Below are positions 10,858 to 22,689 of a stretch of DNA of 64,000 nt, piece after piece; the stretch's first letter is position 1; each line of letters opens with the position of its first letter. A program made the translations under genes and the position numbers. Location: contig OZ024826.1 in NCBI GenBank assembly GCA_964016985.1, positions 59,100,235-59,164,234 of the forward strand, written 5' to 3'. A model generated the notes under the pieces. The model saw nothing but the letters and a program-made list of their open reading frames with translations, was not told the origin of the DNA and searched no databases. The DNA is from Anodontia alba (taxonomy: Eukaryota; Mollusca; Bivalvia; Lucinida; Lucinidae).

Positions 10858-12869
10858 TTATACCCCTGACATACGAAGTATGTGGGGTATATAGTTTTCG
10901 CTTTTCTGTTCATCCGTTCGTTCATACGTATGTTCGTTCGTTTGTTCGTCTTTCCGTCACAGGGTCAAAGTTTTTGCGTTAAAGTTTATAAGACCTCATA
11001 TTTTGAAGACCCTTTGATGGATTTCGTTCATAATTGGTATGATGGTAGATATAGGTCTAAAGTTTTTATCAGCACCATCCCCACCCCGGGGGTGATCTTG
11101 GGGTCAAGGTCACAGAATTTTCATAAAAAAAGTCACAGGGTCAAAGTTTTTGTGTTAAAGTTTATATAGTGACCTTTGGGTCAAGGTCACAGAATTTTCG
11201 TGAAAAAAGTCAAAATTTTTTGTGTTTAAGTTTATATAGCTATATCATCAAGACCCTTGAGGAATTTCATTTATATTTGACATGTTGGTAGATATCGGCC
11301 TAGCTTCTTACTCGGCATGATCCCCACCCTGGATGTGACCGAGGTCAAGGTCACGAACTTAGAATTTTCATATAAAAGTAAAAACTTTTTGCGTTTAAGT
11401 TTATATAGCCATATCATCAAGACCTTTTATTAAATTTCATTATCCCCTAACTGAAAGGTTGAGCTGATATAGCTGTCAGCAAGGAATCTGTTTGTTTGTC
11501 CGTCAGTCCATTGAAGTATTATTCGTTTATACTTTATTTTTGTCTTAGGGTCAAAGTTTTTGCGTTAAAGTTTATAAGACCTCATATTTTGAAGACCCTT
11601 TGATGGATTTCATTCATATTTGGCATGAAGGTAGATATAGGTCTTAAGTTTTTATCAGCATCATCCCCACCCCGGGGGTGACCTTGGGGTCAAGGTCACG
11701 GACTTAGAATTTTCATAAAAAAGTCAAAGTTTTTTGTGTTTAAGTTTATATAGCTATACCATCGAGACCCTTTGAGGAATTTCATCTATATTTGACATGT
11801 TGGTAGATATAGGTCTAGAGTTTTACTCAGCATCATCCCCATCCCGGGGTATGACCTTGAGGTCAAGGTCACAGACTTAGAAATTTCATATAAAAGTAAA
11901 AAAATTTGCATCTAAGTTTATATAGCTATACCATCAAGACCTTTTGTTGAATTTCGTTATCCTCCTACCGAGAGGTTTAGGGGATATAGCTATCAGCATG
12001 GAATTCATCCATTCATCCATCCATCCATCTATCTGTCCATAAATGCATTATTGTGCACCCCATAACTCCTAACTACCCTTTGAGCTATTTTCAGGAAACT
12101 GTCAGGTTGTAGAGGGCATTTGGTAGGGTGTCAGGTACAAGAAAGACAACTCTGTTTTGACTTGGTCCATGAGTTATCTCCCCTTGTCTCCAGAATTGTA
12201 AAAAATTTGTGCAAACCATAACTTTAAAACATGTTAAGATATTTTCATGATACTTCACCAGTATGTATAGGACATTGAGTAGGCATATCACATTCAAGAA
12301 TGACTTTCTGACTCCATTCTGCAGTTTTCTCCCTTGGTTATTTAAATCTTGTGCGGGCAATAACTCCAAAAATTCTTTAAGATATTTTTGTGATACTTTA
12401 CCGATATGTAGAGGGCATTGAGTAGGCAGGTGACCTTAAAATTTTCATTAAAATTTATATAGCTATATTATGAAGACCCTTTTGTTGGTTTCATTAATAT
12501 TAAGCATGATGGTATATATAGGTCTAAAGTTTTTCTCGGCACCATCCCCAAGCTGGGGCATGGCTTTTAAGTCAAGGTCACAGACTTTTCATACAAATGT
12601 CATTTTTGCTTATATTATAAAGACTGATTGATTTCACTAGTATATGGTGATAGTTATAGGGCTAAAGTTTTATTAAGCTCAATCCCTGCACCTGTGCCTG
12701 ATCTTTGAGGTCAAGGGCTTCATATTATGTGTGATTGAAGTTTTTCAATGTTATAACATAAAGCATATAACTGCCATCTCCAGAGTCAAAGCTACATACT
12801 TTGTGCTCTTTAAAAACTGGTGGTAGCGCAGGTCGGGGGTATACGTGCCCCACTGGGCACTTTGTCTAG
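10858..12869 (+). mobile_element. Array-bearing Helentron-like element, family F2 (copy a)
   Basis: It starts TTATACCCCTGACATACGAA with a GTGGGGT arm, then repeated GTTCGTTCG words. Diverged units of about 160-170 bp follow, each with GGTCAAAGTTTTTGCGTTAA, TTTATATAGCTATA, CCCCACCC and the word TCAAGGTCA. It ends with a hairpin TGCCC-CACT-GGGCA, then TTTGTCTAG and T. Internal stretches at about 11440-11520 and 11960-12050 match the 5' end of family F9 (TATCCCCTAACTGAAAGG), so fragments of a second family are nested or fused inside. It sits within an H2 hairpin MITE. It is not coding. Confidence 0.7.
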
Positions 12870-12980
12870 TTTCTCTATTCTCGATGAAAACTTATGTTGT
12901 GGGTACTCATTAGAACTGCCCTGCCAAGGCACTTCTAATGGGTACCCACAGCATATGTTTTCGTCGAGAAATAAGAAAAT
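12870..12980 (+). mobile_element. Hairpin MITE (family H2), right part with perfect-type palindrome
   Basis: This is a near-perfect palindrome of about 95 bp with arms reading inward from TCTCGATGAAAAC through GGGTACTCATTAGAA and back. The same palindrome recurs at 24676, 24885, 25055 and, as halves, at 45340, 47040 and 56108. Confidence 0.75.
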
Positions 12981-14056
12981 AATTTATTATTCATTTGTAT
13001 AGCAAAGATATATTTGAGAAGTAATGGTTTTCGGCAAGAAATTATGAGCAGTTCAAAACGAATAGTCCCAGTAAAAATTTATAAAAAAAAAAATTGTCAT
13101 AAAATGACACTAGTTACAACCTAATTTCTCTGCATATATATTATTTATTATAAGAATAACCAAATAAATAGATGCAACTAACAATGATCTACTTGTGCTC
13201 CAAATTTCATGAAGATATCTCAAAAAATAAAAATGTTATGGGATTTTTACTAAAAATCTTACAGATTCCGGTTCCGTCTCCGCGACGCGAAAATAAAGAT
13301 ATTATAAGGGAATTTTCTTCTCAAAACAGTCTTTTTTTTGCGACTTCAAAATACCATAACTTCCTTAATTTTTGAGCTATTTTAGAAAATAAAACAGTTT
13401 TGAAAAGCTCTCAGGGAGCTCTGTTTGCTCAAAATACTTATTTATTGAAAAACAGGGTTTGAAAAATTGGTCTGGGGTTGCTATAGGGAAAATCAGCATA
13501 CATAATCAAGTGCAACTAATGGTGAAATCTGTTAATTAGCATTCATATTTTGTCAGTTGATCTCCTACGATTATGATCGCCTTTCAGGGGATCCTTAAGC
13601 AAAAGGATCACCTTTCAGGCGATCCTTCAGCAAAAGGTTGAATTAATTAAGATAAAATATGTGTCTGTACAAACCCTCAGCTGGATGCGGGAAAAAAGAA
13701 AAAAAAAAAAAAAGATCCTACAAAGTGGCCAGAGGTAGAATGGGGAAATATCTCCAACTACTTAAAAATGCTCTTTTTGACATTCTGTTGAAGAGATATC
13801 AGTTTCGGAGCTTATTGCAAAGATTTTTCAGTCTACTCTGAGTGTATTGACACTTAGCAGTCTGGGGAAAATTTTCAGCAGACGACATATTGGAATATTT
13901 TTCTTATTTTTCCCAGGAAACAGAATTTGACATTTCGTGCAATGGAATGTCAAATCTTGTTTTCTGGGAAAAATGTCAACTTGTCATCTACTGAATTAGC
14001 CCAGAGTCACGGTAAAGATTAAATATATATATGATCGGAATTTGAGGTTTTTACAT
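12981..14056. other. No gene recognised; small palindromes
   Basis: This is AT-rich sequence. It contains a repeated GATCACCTTTCAGG/GCGATCC motif (13565-13640), an A-rich run (13690-13714), and a palindromic core around 13910-13975 (CCCAGGAAACAGAATTTGAC and its complement). Related cores occur at 6370-6450 and 49490-49560. Short open frames look random. Confidence 0.45.
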
Positions 14057-14063
14057 AATAATA

Positions 14064-14520
14064 TAGCGTGAAACCGGGTCTTCTATGAAGTCAAGCACCG
14101 CAGTCACCCATCCAGGTACTAACTGCTATCACCATTGCTTAACTTCGTAAAAAAGCCAATCACTCTATCAGTGTCGCCATAAAAGCAGGCTTCCACAGCA
14201 TTATATACCTAATCCGTTACATTTCTCCCCCTTTCTCTTGACTTCATCCCAAAGTAATCACACACGCCTCACTAGGTGAATCCGAGCCTATGCAACATAC
14301 TAAGGACACTGTCTTCCATCCCACCGCTGCCACCATTGTAGCGTGAAACCGGGTCTTCTATGAAGTCAAGCACCACGGTCACCCATCCAGGTACTAACTG
14401 CGATCCCCGTTGCTTAACTTCGTAAAAAAGCCAATCACTCTACCAGTGTCGCCATAAAAGCCATTTTCCACAGCGAGGCTTTAGAAGTGATATATATACC
14501 TAATCCATTACAATAATATA
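14064..14520 (-). mobile_element. Tandem pair of 5S rRNA-derived SINE-like copies
   Basis: Two copies start 275 bp apart (14064 and 14339). On the - strand each resembles a degenerate 5S rRNA gene: on the + strand this reads GTCACCCATCCAGGTACTAA then GTTGCTTAACTTCG, the complement of the 5S internal promoter region. The remainder of the 5S gene is missing or diverged, so neither is a functional rRNA gene. A short direct repeat, AATAATATA, flanks the pair. The class would be SINE3-type (5S-derived); a tandem 5S pseudogene is the alternative. Confidence 0.65.
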
Positions 14521-14929
14521 ATAAAGGAATTTTCCTACTGATTTGAAACCGGGGCCAGGAGCCATTGAATTTGGGAAAAATAATGCACATATCAGCAAAA
14601 AAGGGAAAAATAGTGCACGGGTCTGCAAATTTGGGAGAGCTTGGTTGAAAGAAATAAGAAACATAATATTGATATGCATAAAACATAATGTTTAAATGCA
14701 AATTTGATCAAAGAACTTTAAAACTTGTGAAATATTTCAGGGATTTAAATATTTCATGAGTAGTTTAGACAATCTGAAAAATAGAATTCTGTAATAATAG
14801 AGATCTGTGTAGTGGACTAGTGTTAGTTTGAAATGTCATTATGAGATCCGATGAATAAAACTAATAGACAAGAGTCACATTCACTAGAGTCACACACTTA
14901 GAAGTAGACCAAATCAAGAGGGTAACTAA

Positions 14930-15237
14930 GCCGGCCACGGTGGCTCATTTGGATGCGCCGTCCGACTGGAGACCAGGAGGTCGCAGGTTCAACCCCCGCC
15001 GAGGTCGGCAACATTCTTTTGTGGGGATTGATCGTGAAATATTTTCTACGGTCATTCTCACCCTTCCGCTGATTTAAGAAGGGCAGTTGTCAGTTTCTGG
15101 CGAAAGAGTGTGCACATTACTGGTTAACAGCTTAGAGGACAGCCTGCCCAGTAAGCGTGTGGCTAGGTAAACTGACCGCGCTCGACATGACCCCATTGGG
15201 TTGACTGGGCCGTAAAACCTCAACACAAACAAACAAA
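14930..15237 (+). mobile_element. tRNA-derived SINE, full length
   Basis: The head carries an A-box-like GGTGGCTCATTTGG and a B-box-like AGGTTCAACCCCCGCC, as in tRNA-derived polymerase III promoters. The body is shared with 17669-17985, and the tail reads TTGACTGGGCCGTAAAACC plus a CAAA-type simple repeat. A perfect 15-bp duplication (CAAGAGGGTAACTAA at 14915-14929 and 15238-15252) flanks it, proving retroposition. Confidence 0.9.
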
Positions 15238-15765
15238 CAAGAGGGTAACTAATAATAATTGAAGGGTATTTTTTGTCAGTTCTCCATAAAAACATGTATT
15301 GTGGGTTTTCAATAGAGGGTTGACAATCAACCACCTGTTTCCTGAACCCAAAATTTTCAAGCTTAGCGCACCCTAGTAGTGTTTTTTTTTAAAGTAATAT
15401 TCGCTGTTGTGCAACATTTTCGGTTCAACAAAGTGAAAAAGAAAGTAGGAAATCCGTTTCAAATCAGAAGTTCACTGTCAGCTTTTCTGATTGGATGAAA
15501 TACATCCGGAAGGTGATTGGTTTCAGGTTTTCAACTGAGCACTCGATCAAGGGCCACATTGTTTGCCTGTATGCAAAAATAAGTCTGCAAGAATATTCAG
15601 CAGACGACATAAACAGACGACATTTTCAGATGCAGTTTTTCTTGGCGCTTTAAGGGTTAAAGTGCCTCTTGGAGGTACTTCTAATAAGTTTTTCTTGGAG
15701 AAATAAGAAAAATATTATGTGGATATTCCGATAACTCCTCTTATGTGGATCTATGTTAGAAGCAT

Positions 15766-15786
15766 CAGGGTGGCTGAGTGGTTAGG
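15766..15786 (+). mobile_element. Second tRNA-derived SINE family, head fragment
   Basis: GGGTGGCTGAGTGGTTAGGC resembles the A box of a Leu/Ser-type tRNA. The copy is interrupted by the insertion at 15787-16202 and resumes at 16203 with TTAGTGCTCCCAACC and the B-box-like GGGTTCAAATTCAGC. Confidence 0.65.
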
Positions 15787-16202
15787 CTAAATAAAAAAAT
15801 ATGTGTGTTTAGGGTAACCCTACCCTACCTAATTTTACTGGTGAAACCTAGAAATGTTTTTCATGTTTTCTCAAAAATAGGTGGTACTGAGTTACAATAT
15901 TTGTACTAAAAATTCTGACAGGTAGGTATTAGCAGACAGTGTAGACCCTGATCAAACTGCTCCTGTAGGAGCAGTTTGATCAGGGTCTACACTTTGCCAT
16001 TCTATCTTTACTTTTAGATTCATCAGATCACAGTCAGACGTGGTAAACTTTTAAGTAAATTACATGTATGGTGCTGTCCAAATATACAGTGTATCTGGTA
16101 ATTAGGGTATAATTCTACATAAAAAAAAAATGTAAAAAAAAAATTCCCTAGCCACCCTACCTATTATTTTCTAACATGTTACCATAAACAAACATTTTTT
16201 AT
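15787..16202. mobile_element. Small DNA transposon (MITE) inserted in a SINE, carrying an H1 hairpin
   Basis: The insertion has imperfect inverted termini (AAATAAAAAAATATGTGTGT against AAATAAAAAATGTTTGTTTA) and apparently a 3-bp GGC duplication. It contains a long perfect hairpin at 15936-15996 (GTAGACCCTGATCAAACTGC and its complement), a member of the H1 palindrome group. The superfamily is not certain. Confidence 0.55.
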
Positions 16203-16370
16203 TTGGCCTTAGTGCTCCCAACCTCAGATCATGGTGTCTCGGGTTCAAATTCAGCTCATGACTGTTTGGCGCTTCATTGCACAGAGCCTTTCATTATCAC
16301 CCTCCCATTATCTTGATATGATTTTAATAATGTTGAAAGGAACATACGTAAAATAACAAATCATCATCTT
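16203..16370 (+). mobile_element. Second tRNA-derived SINE family, body
   Basis: It contains GTGTCTCGGGTTCAAATTCA, then GCTTCATTGCACAGAGCC and TTATCACC, ending near TAATAATGTTGAAAGG. The same body is seen at 47636-47800 and 50286-50440. Confidence 0.65.
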
Positions 16371-17064
16371 CTGAAGTAACAGTTATGATTGTTCTTAAGA
16401 GCCATTTGATCGGGATCTGCATTCTGCACTGTTTGCTGCAAAGACAGTATTTACAATTACAGTCATATCACCAGCTAATCAGTTTGACAAATGGACTACA
16501 TCAAGTTTGAGGATATTGAAAATAAGCAAGGTACAATGTATGTTATAAAAAGGTAACTCTATCAAGAAGAGAATAGGGCAAAAACGCAATATACTTTTGG
16601 CATCTCAAAAAGTATATGTATTGTATCCCACACTTATTGCGAAGAGCATAGCAATTCAAATCAGACATGTATACGGTCACAAAAATCGGGTTTTACTCTG
16701 ACAATTTACTGCTTTTTACATATAGGATAGCAATTGTCATTACTGTACAAAATGTCTACTGTTGGCCGAAACAGTTGAATTTACTAATGTGAGATGTTCT
16801 ATAGTGCACTGACCCAAATTATATATTATATATAATTTGGGTCATTGCACTATAGAACATATATATATATAATATAGCATGTATTGGATCCAAGATAGCG
16901 GCAAAGAAACTCAAACTGTCATTGGTACCGTCAGGCTACTCGGCTTCATAGTTTTCCTTTCGTGGCATAAATAACTACTGGCACATCACACGCAAAGCAA
17001 GCGTTTTCCAGCCTCTTGCATTATGCAGGTGGCAGGAAAATACATGTGTCTATAGTCATACGTG
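16371..17064. other. Intergenic sequence with a perfect-type inverted repeat
   Basis: No gene is recognised. At 16796-16859 a long inverted repeat is centred on TATATA, with arms TGTTCTATAGTGCACTGACC and the complement, capable of a stem of nearly 30 bp. It may be a tiny TA-targeting MITE. Confidence 0.5.
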
Positions 17065-17304
17065 CTGGGCCCAGTTGTTCAAAGCATCGTTAGCTTAACA
17101 AGCTTGTTAAGAGTCATTTCGTTAACTGTTTTAGCGGATTCAGTATACAATATTCTGATATTTTTTGCTGAAAAAATGTTTGCACTGCAAAACCTACTCA
17201 CATTTTTTCAGCAAAAAATTTCAGCATATTTGCGTATCACTCGATGTAAATTTTAACGAATCATTAACTAACGATGTTGTTAGCCTTTGAACAACTGGGC
17301 CCTG
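17065..17304. mobile_element. Hairpin MITE, family H3 (copy 1)
   Basis: This 240-bp element has inverted ends TGGGCCCAGTTGTTCAAAGC and an internal palindrome around GCTGAAAAAATG and its complement. It is nearly identical to 47159-47406. The terminal style (CAGGGCCC) recalls hAT elements, but no clear 8-bp target duplication was found. Confidence 0.7.
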
Positions 17305-17591
17305 ATATACATCCTCGTGATTACAGCCAAAAAAATTTGCAGAAGTCAGAGGTCCCGTGTTGTAATGATTTATTTCTGCCTTTTTTAAAAGTAAATGAAA
17401 AATGAATTAACATTGGCACAAACCATTAACGAAGCTCAGCCATCATGATTCATTGCTAAAAGAATATAATCTTTTTCATGTTTACTCAAACATTACATTC
17501 AAAATACATTGAGTGTGATCATGAACAATATAAACATTTTGCTTTCTGTACTATATTTTTGAGGTCTGTTTCTTTTGTTTCAGGGGACAGC

Positions 17592-17648
17592 ATGGACAGT
17601 AGATACTATTCTGTGTTTGTGGGTCATATAACACCAGAGACCAGAAGG
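17592..17648 (+). CDS. RRM protein gene, exon A (possible start codon; RRM beta-1/RNP2)
   Basis: The exon follows a good acceptor (pyrimidine-rich tract ending TTTCAG at 17583) and ends before a GTAAGT donor at 17649. It encodes MDSRYYSVFVGHITPETRR; VFVGHI is the RNP2 strand of an RNA-recognition motif. The ATG at 17592 has A at -3 and G at +4, a favourable start context, so this is probably the first coding exon with the 5' UTR spliced from upstream. The reading frame ends exactly on a codon boundary and continues in phase into the exon at 37917. An internal start (with upstream coding exons) cannot be ruled out. RRM proteins bind single-stranded RNA; which RNA and which cell compartment are not shown. 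Confidence 0.8.
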
Positions 17649-17668
17649 GTAAGTATCAATAATCCTTA

Positions 17669-17985
17669 GGCCAGCCTCGGTGGCTCAGTTGGATGTGCGT
17701 CCGACTGGTAATCCGGAGGTTTCAGGTTCGACCCCCGCCGAGTTGGCAACATTCTTTTGTGGAGATTGATCATGAAAAATTTTCTATATTCATTCTCTCC
17801 CTTCTCCTGATTCAAGAAGGGCAGTTGTCAGTTTCTGGCAAAAGAATGTGCACAATGCTGGTTAATCGCTTAGAGGACTAAGCCTACCCAGTAGTAGTGT
17901 GGTTAGGTAAAATGACCGCACTTGACATATGACTCTGTTGGGTTGACTGGGCCGTAAAACCTCAACACAAGCAAACACCAAACAT
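17669..17985 (+). mobile_element. tRNA-derived SINE in intron, 20 bp after the exon A donor
   Basis: The head carries GGTGGCTCAGTTGG (A-box-like) and CAGGTTCGACCCCCGCC (B-box-like), then the same body and tail as 14930-15237. It starts about 20 bp downstream of the splice donor of the first RRM exon. No clear target duplication was seen, because the right flank is another repeat. Confidence 0.85.
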
Positions 17986-18160
17986 CTACAAAAAGGATGA
18001 TAATCAGCCACAACCAGAAGCTGCTGCAGGAGGCACCTACTGTGCCCAGTAGTTTTTAGTTGAAAAAAGTGTCTTATCTGGATTTATGGTTGACATCAAA
18101 ATTTCACTTTAGTTCAATTTTGAGAACAAACAATAATTATTGGATTTTGATCAACTTTTT

Positions 18161-21100
18161 ATGCCCCCAACTTCAAGGAAGTTGGGGGGACATATTGCTT
18201 CTGGGTTGTTCGTCCGCCCGTCCTTTCGTCCGTCTGTTCGTTCGTCACGCTTTTTGATGCATAGCATAACTTTAGAACCGTGAATGCTACTGTTTTGAAA
18301 TTTCTTATATGGATTCCTCATGAATAAATAGCTGAAATGTGTTTTTTTTCTTGACGGGATTATGCCCCTTTTCTGAGTTATGACCCTTTGAAAAAATATG
18401 GATGCAATCTTGTCAGCAAAATATCTCAAAAACTATTGAAGCTAGAGTCTTGAAACTTGATGAATAGACTGGTAGTGATGAGTAGACAACCTGATTAACT
18501 TTTGAAGAAATTTTGAAAAATACTTCTTGAGTTATAGCCCTTTGTAATTTTGGGCATTTTTACCTTGTGAGCAAAATATCTCAAAAAATGTTAGAGCTAG
18601 AGCCTTGAAACATAGTAAATGGATTTGTAGTGATGAGTAGATAACCTGATTAACTTTTGAAGAAATTCTGAAAAATACTTCATGAGTTATGGTCCTTTGT
18701 AATTTTGGGCATTTTTACCTTGTCAGCAAAATATCTCAAAAACCGTTGGAGCTAGAGCTTTGAAAAGATGAATACACTGATAGTGATGAGTAGATGACCT
18801 GATTAACTTTTGAAGAAATTTTGAAAAATACTTCTTGAGTTATGACCCTTTGTAATTTTGGGCATTTTTACCTTGTCAGCAAAATATCGCAAAAACTATT
18901 AGAGCTAGAGCCTTGAAACTTAGTAAATGGATTTGTAGTGATGAGTAGATGATCTGATTAACGTTTGAAGAAATTCTGAAAAATACTTCATGAGTTATGG
19001 CCCTTTGTAATTTGGGGCATTTTTACCTTGTCAACAAAATATTTCAAAAACTGTTGGAGCTAGAGCCTTGAAACTTGATTTATGGACTGGTAGTGATGAG
19101 TAGACAGCCTGATTAACTTTTGAAGAAATTTTGAAAAATACTTGAGTTATGGCCCTTTGTGATTTTGGGCATTTTTACCTTGTCAGCAAAATATAGCAAA
19201 AACTATTAGAGCTAGAGCCTTGAAACAGTAAATGGATTTGTAGTGTTACAATTACATATAAACCCTTTTTCTGAATGGCATTTGCCAGGGGCATCCGTGT
19301 CCTATGGACACTTTTTCTAGTTGATGCATAGCATAACTTTAGAACCATGAATGCTACTGTTTTGAAATTTCTTATATGGATTTCTCATGAAAAAATAGCT
19401 GACATGTGTTTTTTTTCTTGACGGGATTATGCCCCTTTTCTGAGTTATGACCCTTTGAAAAAATATGGATGCAATCTTGTCAGCAAAATATCTCAAAAAC
19501 TATTGAAACTAGAGCCTTGAAACTTGATGAATAGACTGGTAGTGATGAGTAGACAACCTGATTAACTTTTGAAGAAATTTTGAAAAGTACTTCTTCAGTT
19601 ATGGCCCTTTGTAATTTTGGTCATTTTTACCTTGTCAGCAAAATATCTCAAAAATTGTTGGAGCTAGAGCCTTGAAACTTAGCAAATGGATTTGTAGTGA
19701 TGAGTAGATGACCTGATTAACTTTTGAAGAAATTCTGAAAAATACTTCATGAGTTATGGCCCTTTGTAATTTTGGGCATTTTTACCTTGTCAGCAAAATA
19801 TCTCAAAAACCATTGGAACTAGAGCCTTGAAAAGATGAATACACTGATAGTGATGAGTAGATGACCTGATTAACTTTTGAAGAAATTTTGAAAAGTACTT
19901 CTTGAGTTATGGCCCTTTGTAATTTTGGGCATTTTTACCTTGTCAGCAAAATATCGCAAAAACTATTAGAGCTAGAGCCTTGAAACTTAGTAAATGGATT
20001 TGTAGTGATGAATAGATGACCTGATTAACGTTTGAAGAAATTCTGAAAAATACTTCATGAGTTATGGCCCTTTGTAATTTGGGGCATTTTTACCTTGTCA
20101 GCAAAATATTTCAAAAACTGTTGGAGCTAGAGCCTTGAAACTTGATTTATGGACTGGTAGTGATGAGTAGACAGCCTGATTAACTTTTGAAGAAATTTTG
20201 AAAAATACTTGAGTTATGGCCCTTTGTGATTTTGGGCATTTTTACCTTGTCAGCAAACTATCGAAAAAACTATTAGAGCTAGAGCCTTGAAACTTAGTAA
20301 ATGGATTTGTAGTGATGAGTAGATGACCTGATTAACTTTTGAAGAAATTCTGAAAAATACTTAATGAGTTATGGCCCTTTGTAATTTGGGGCATTTTTAC
20401 CTTGTCAGCAAAATATCTCAAAAACTGTTGGAGCTAGAGCCTTGAAACTTGATGAATAGACTGGCAGTGATGAGTAGACAACCTGATTAACTTTTGAAGA
20501 AATTTTGAAAAATACTTCTTGAGTTATGGCCCTTTGTGATTTTGGGCATTTTTACCTTGTCAGCAAAATATCGCAAAAACTATTAGAGCTAGAGCCTTGA
20601 AACTTAGTAAATGGATTTGTAGTGATGAGTAGATGACCTGATTAACTTTTGAATAAATTCTGAAAAATACGTAATGAGTTATGGCCCTTTGTGATTTTGG
20701 GCATTTTTACCTTGTCAGCAAAGTATCTCAAAAACTTTTGGAGCTAGAGCCTTGAAACTTGATGAATAGACTGGTAGTGATGAGTAGACAACCTGATTAA
20801 CTTTTGAAGAAATTTTGAAAAATTCTTCTTAAGTTATGGCCCTTTGTGATTTTGGGCATTTTTACCTTGTCAGCAAAATATCTAAAAAACTGTTAGAGCC
20901 ATGAAATATGGTGAATGGATTTGTAATGATGAGTAGACAACCTGATTAACTTTTGAATAAATTTTGAAAAATCTTTTTTGAGTTATGGCCGTTTGTTATT
21001 TTGGGCATTTTTATCTTGTCAGCAAAATATCTCAAAAACTGTTAGAGCTAGAGACTTGAAACTTGGTGAATTGATTGGTAATGATGAGTAGATGACCTGA

Positions 21101-22234
21101 TTAACTTTTTTGTAAATTCTGAAAAATATTTCGTAAGTAATGGCCCTTTGTAAATTTGGGCATGTTTCCCTTGTCAGCAAAATATCTAAAAAACTATTGA
21201 AGCTGGAGCCTTGAAACTTGATGAATAGATTGGTAGCGATGAGTAGATGACCTGATCATGCCCCCAGTTTCGAATGAAATTGATGGGGTATATTATTTTG
21301 CCTTCATTTGTCCATCCGTCTGTTTGTCCATTCGTCAAGCTTTTTTGTGCATGCCATATCTTAAGAACCCTGCATGCTAGGGTTTTGAAATTTTATATTT
21401 GGGTTCCCAATGAAAAAATAGCTGACCAGTGTTTTTTTTTTTTCTTGTGTAGCATGTTTATTTAGAGTTATGCCCCTTTGAAAAATATCAGAATTAAATC
21501 TTGTGAGCAAGATATCTTGAAAGGTATTTAAGCTGGGTTCTTGAAATTCGATATAGTAAGTGGGAATGATGTGTAAATTACCTGATTATATTTTGAGAGA
21601 ATTCTGTGAAAATATTGATAAAGTGACGGCCTTTTGCAGTTCTGCACATTTTGATCTTGTCAGCAAGATGTCTCAAAAAGTACTTAAACTAGGGTGTTGA
21701 AATATTATATGCTGATTGGGGATGATGTGAAGATTACCTGATTTGTTTTTTAGGGAATTCCATGAAAAATTGATGTAGCTATGGCCCTTTGTAATTCTAG
21801 GCCTGTTGACCTTGTCAGCAAGATATCTCAAAAAGTATTTAAGCCAGAGCCATGATATTTAGTATACTGATTGGGATTGAAGAGGAGATCACTTGATTAA
21901 ATTTTGAACCAATTAAATGAAATGTTGGAGTTATGGCCCTTCGCAATTTCTGGCCATTTAATGTCGTAGCTTTATTGTGTATAGCATAAGTTTAGAACCA
22001 TGTATGCTAATGTTTTAAAATTTCATATTTTGATTCCTCATGAAAAAATAGGTGACCCATATTTTTTTCTTATCCCAATTGTCTCGTATTTTAGAATTAT
22101 TTCCCTTTGATAAAATAACATTAAAATCTCATATATTTGTACTGTTGTTACCGTCATGGGCAAGCAGTGTTGGAGTCAAGCAGTGTTAGAGTCAGGCAGT
22201 TGGGGGCATAGTGTTTTACAAACACCAGCTCTAG
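18161..22234 (+). mobile_element. Array-bearing Helentron-like element, family F3 (copy a, internally duplicated)
   Basis: It begins TATGCCCCCAACTTC with a perfect hairpin (CCCCCAACTTC-AAG-GAAGTTGGGGG) and GTCCGCCC/GTCC words. About 25 units of roughly 153 bp follow, each with GAGTTATGGCCCTTTGT, GGGCATTTTTACCTTGTCAG and GATGAGTAGATGACC. An internal 3' terminus (hairpin GTGTCC-TAT-GGACAC, then TTTTTCTAG) occurs at about 19298-19319, and a second copy starts right after it from a point 95 bp inside the 5' end. A further 5'-end-like start lies at 21258. The final terminus is a GTGTTT-TAC-AAACAC hairpin and CTCTAG at 22234. It lies in the first large intron of the RRM gene. Confidence 0.75.
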
Positions 22235-22689
22235 TTTTTTTTATTATAGTTTGAGACTAATCAAAGCACTGACAGCACTAATGGGTTGATTGTCCTTGAG
22301 TGTATGCTGGGAAAATGGTCCTGAACAGGACTTAAAGACAGTTTTATTTAACCCTTACTTTCCTGTAATTAAGCAAACAGTGAAAACCCTGTTCAGATGA
22401 AGCATTCTGCAGCATCTGATCTGGGTCTGCACTGTTTGCCAGTATCCCAAATGCCCCAGTCCATGTTTTATAGATAACCCTCTATCAACAGAACTCTGAT
22501 TTCACAGAGACAAGAATAGTCGGTGATAGATAACCATTACCTGAATTTCAGCTAATGCGCAGTTTGAATACATTGGTCACTGGTAATCAAGTGGAAACAA
22601 TAATGACTTAAGAAAATTTTGGTGTTTGATTACTATGGCTTGACTGTAAACAATCGACCAAAAAAAATGAGGCAGTTTCATTACTTTTT
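22235..22689. mobile_element. TTAA-type MITE remnant with H1 hairpin
   Basis: TTAA followed by CCCTTACTTTCCTG at 22348 resembles the piggyBac-like MITE ends at 49935 and 58280. The H1 palindrome is at 22373-22442 (GCAAACAGTG ... CACTGTTTGC), with diverged arms. The right terminus is not clear. The rest of this stretch holds nothing recognisable. Confidence 0.5.

Noticed and set aside
14064..14460. A functional 5S rRNA gene on the - strand
   Set aside because: Only the promoter-like central part is similar; the ends of the molecule are not recognisable and the two copies differ.
15766..17720. Genuine tRNA genes at the SINE heads (14933, 15766, 17669, 45578)
   Set aside because: A and B boxes are present but the cloverleaf is not complete, and each head is fused to a SINE body, two of them with target-site duplications.
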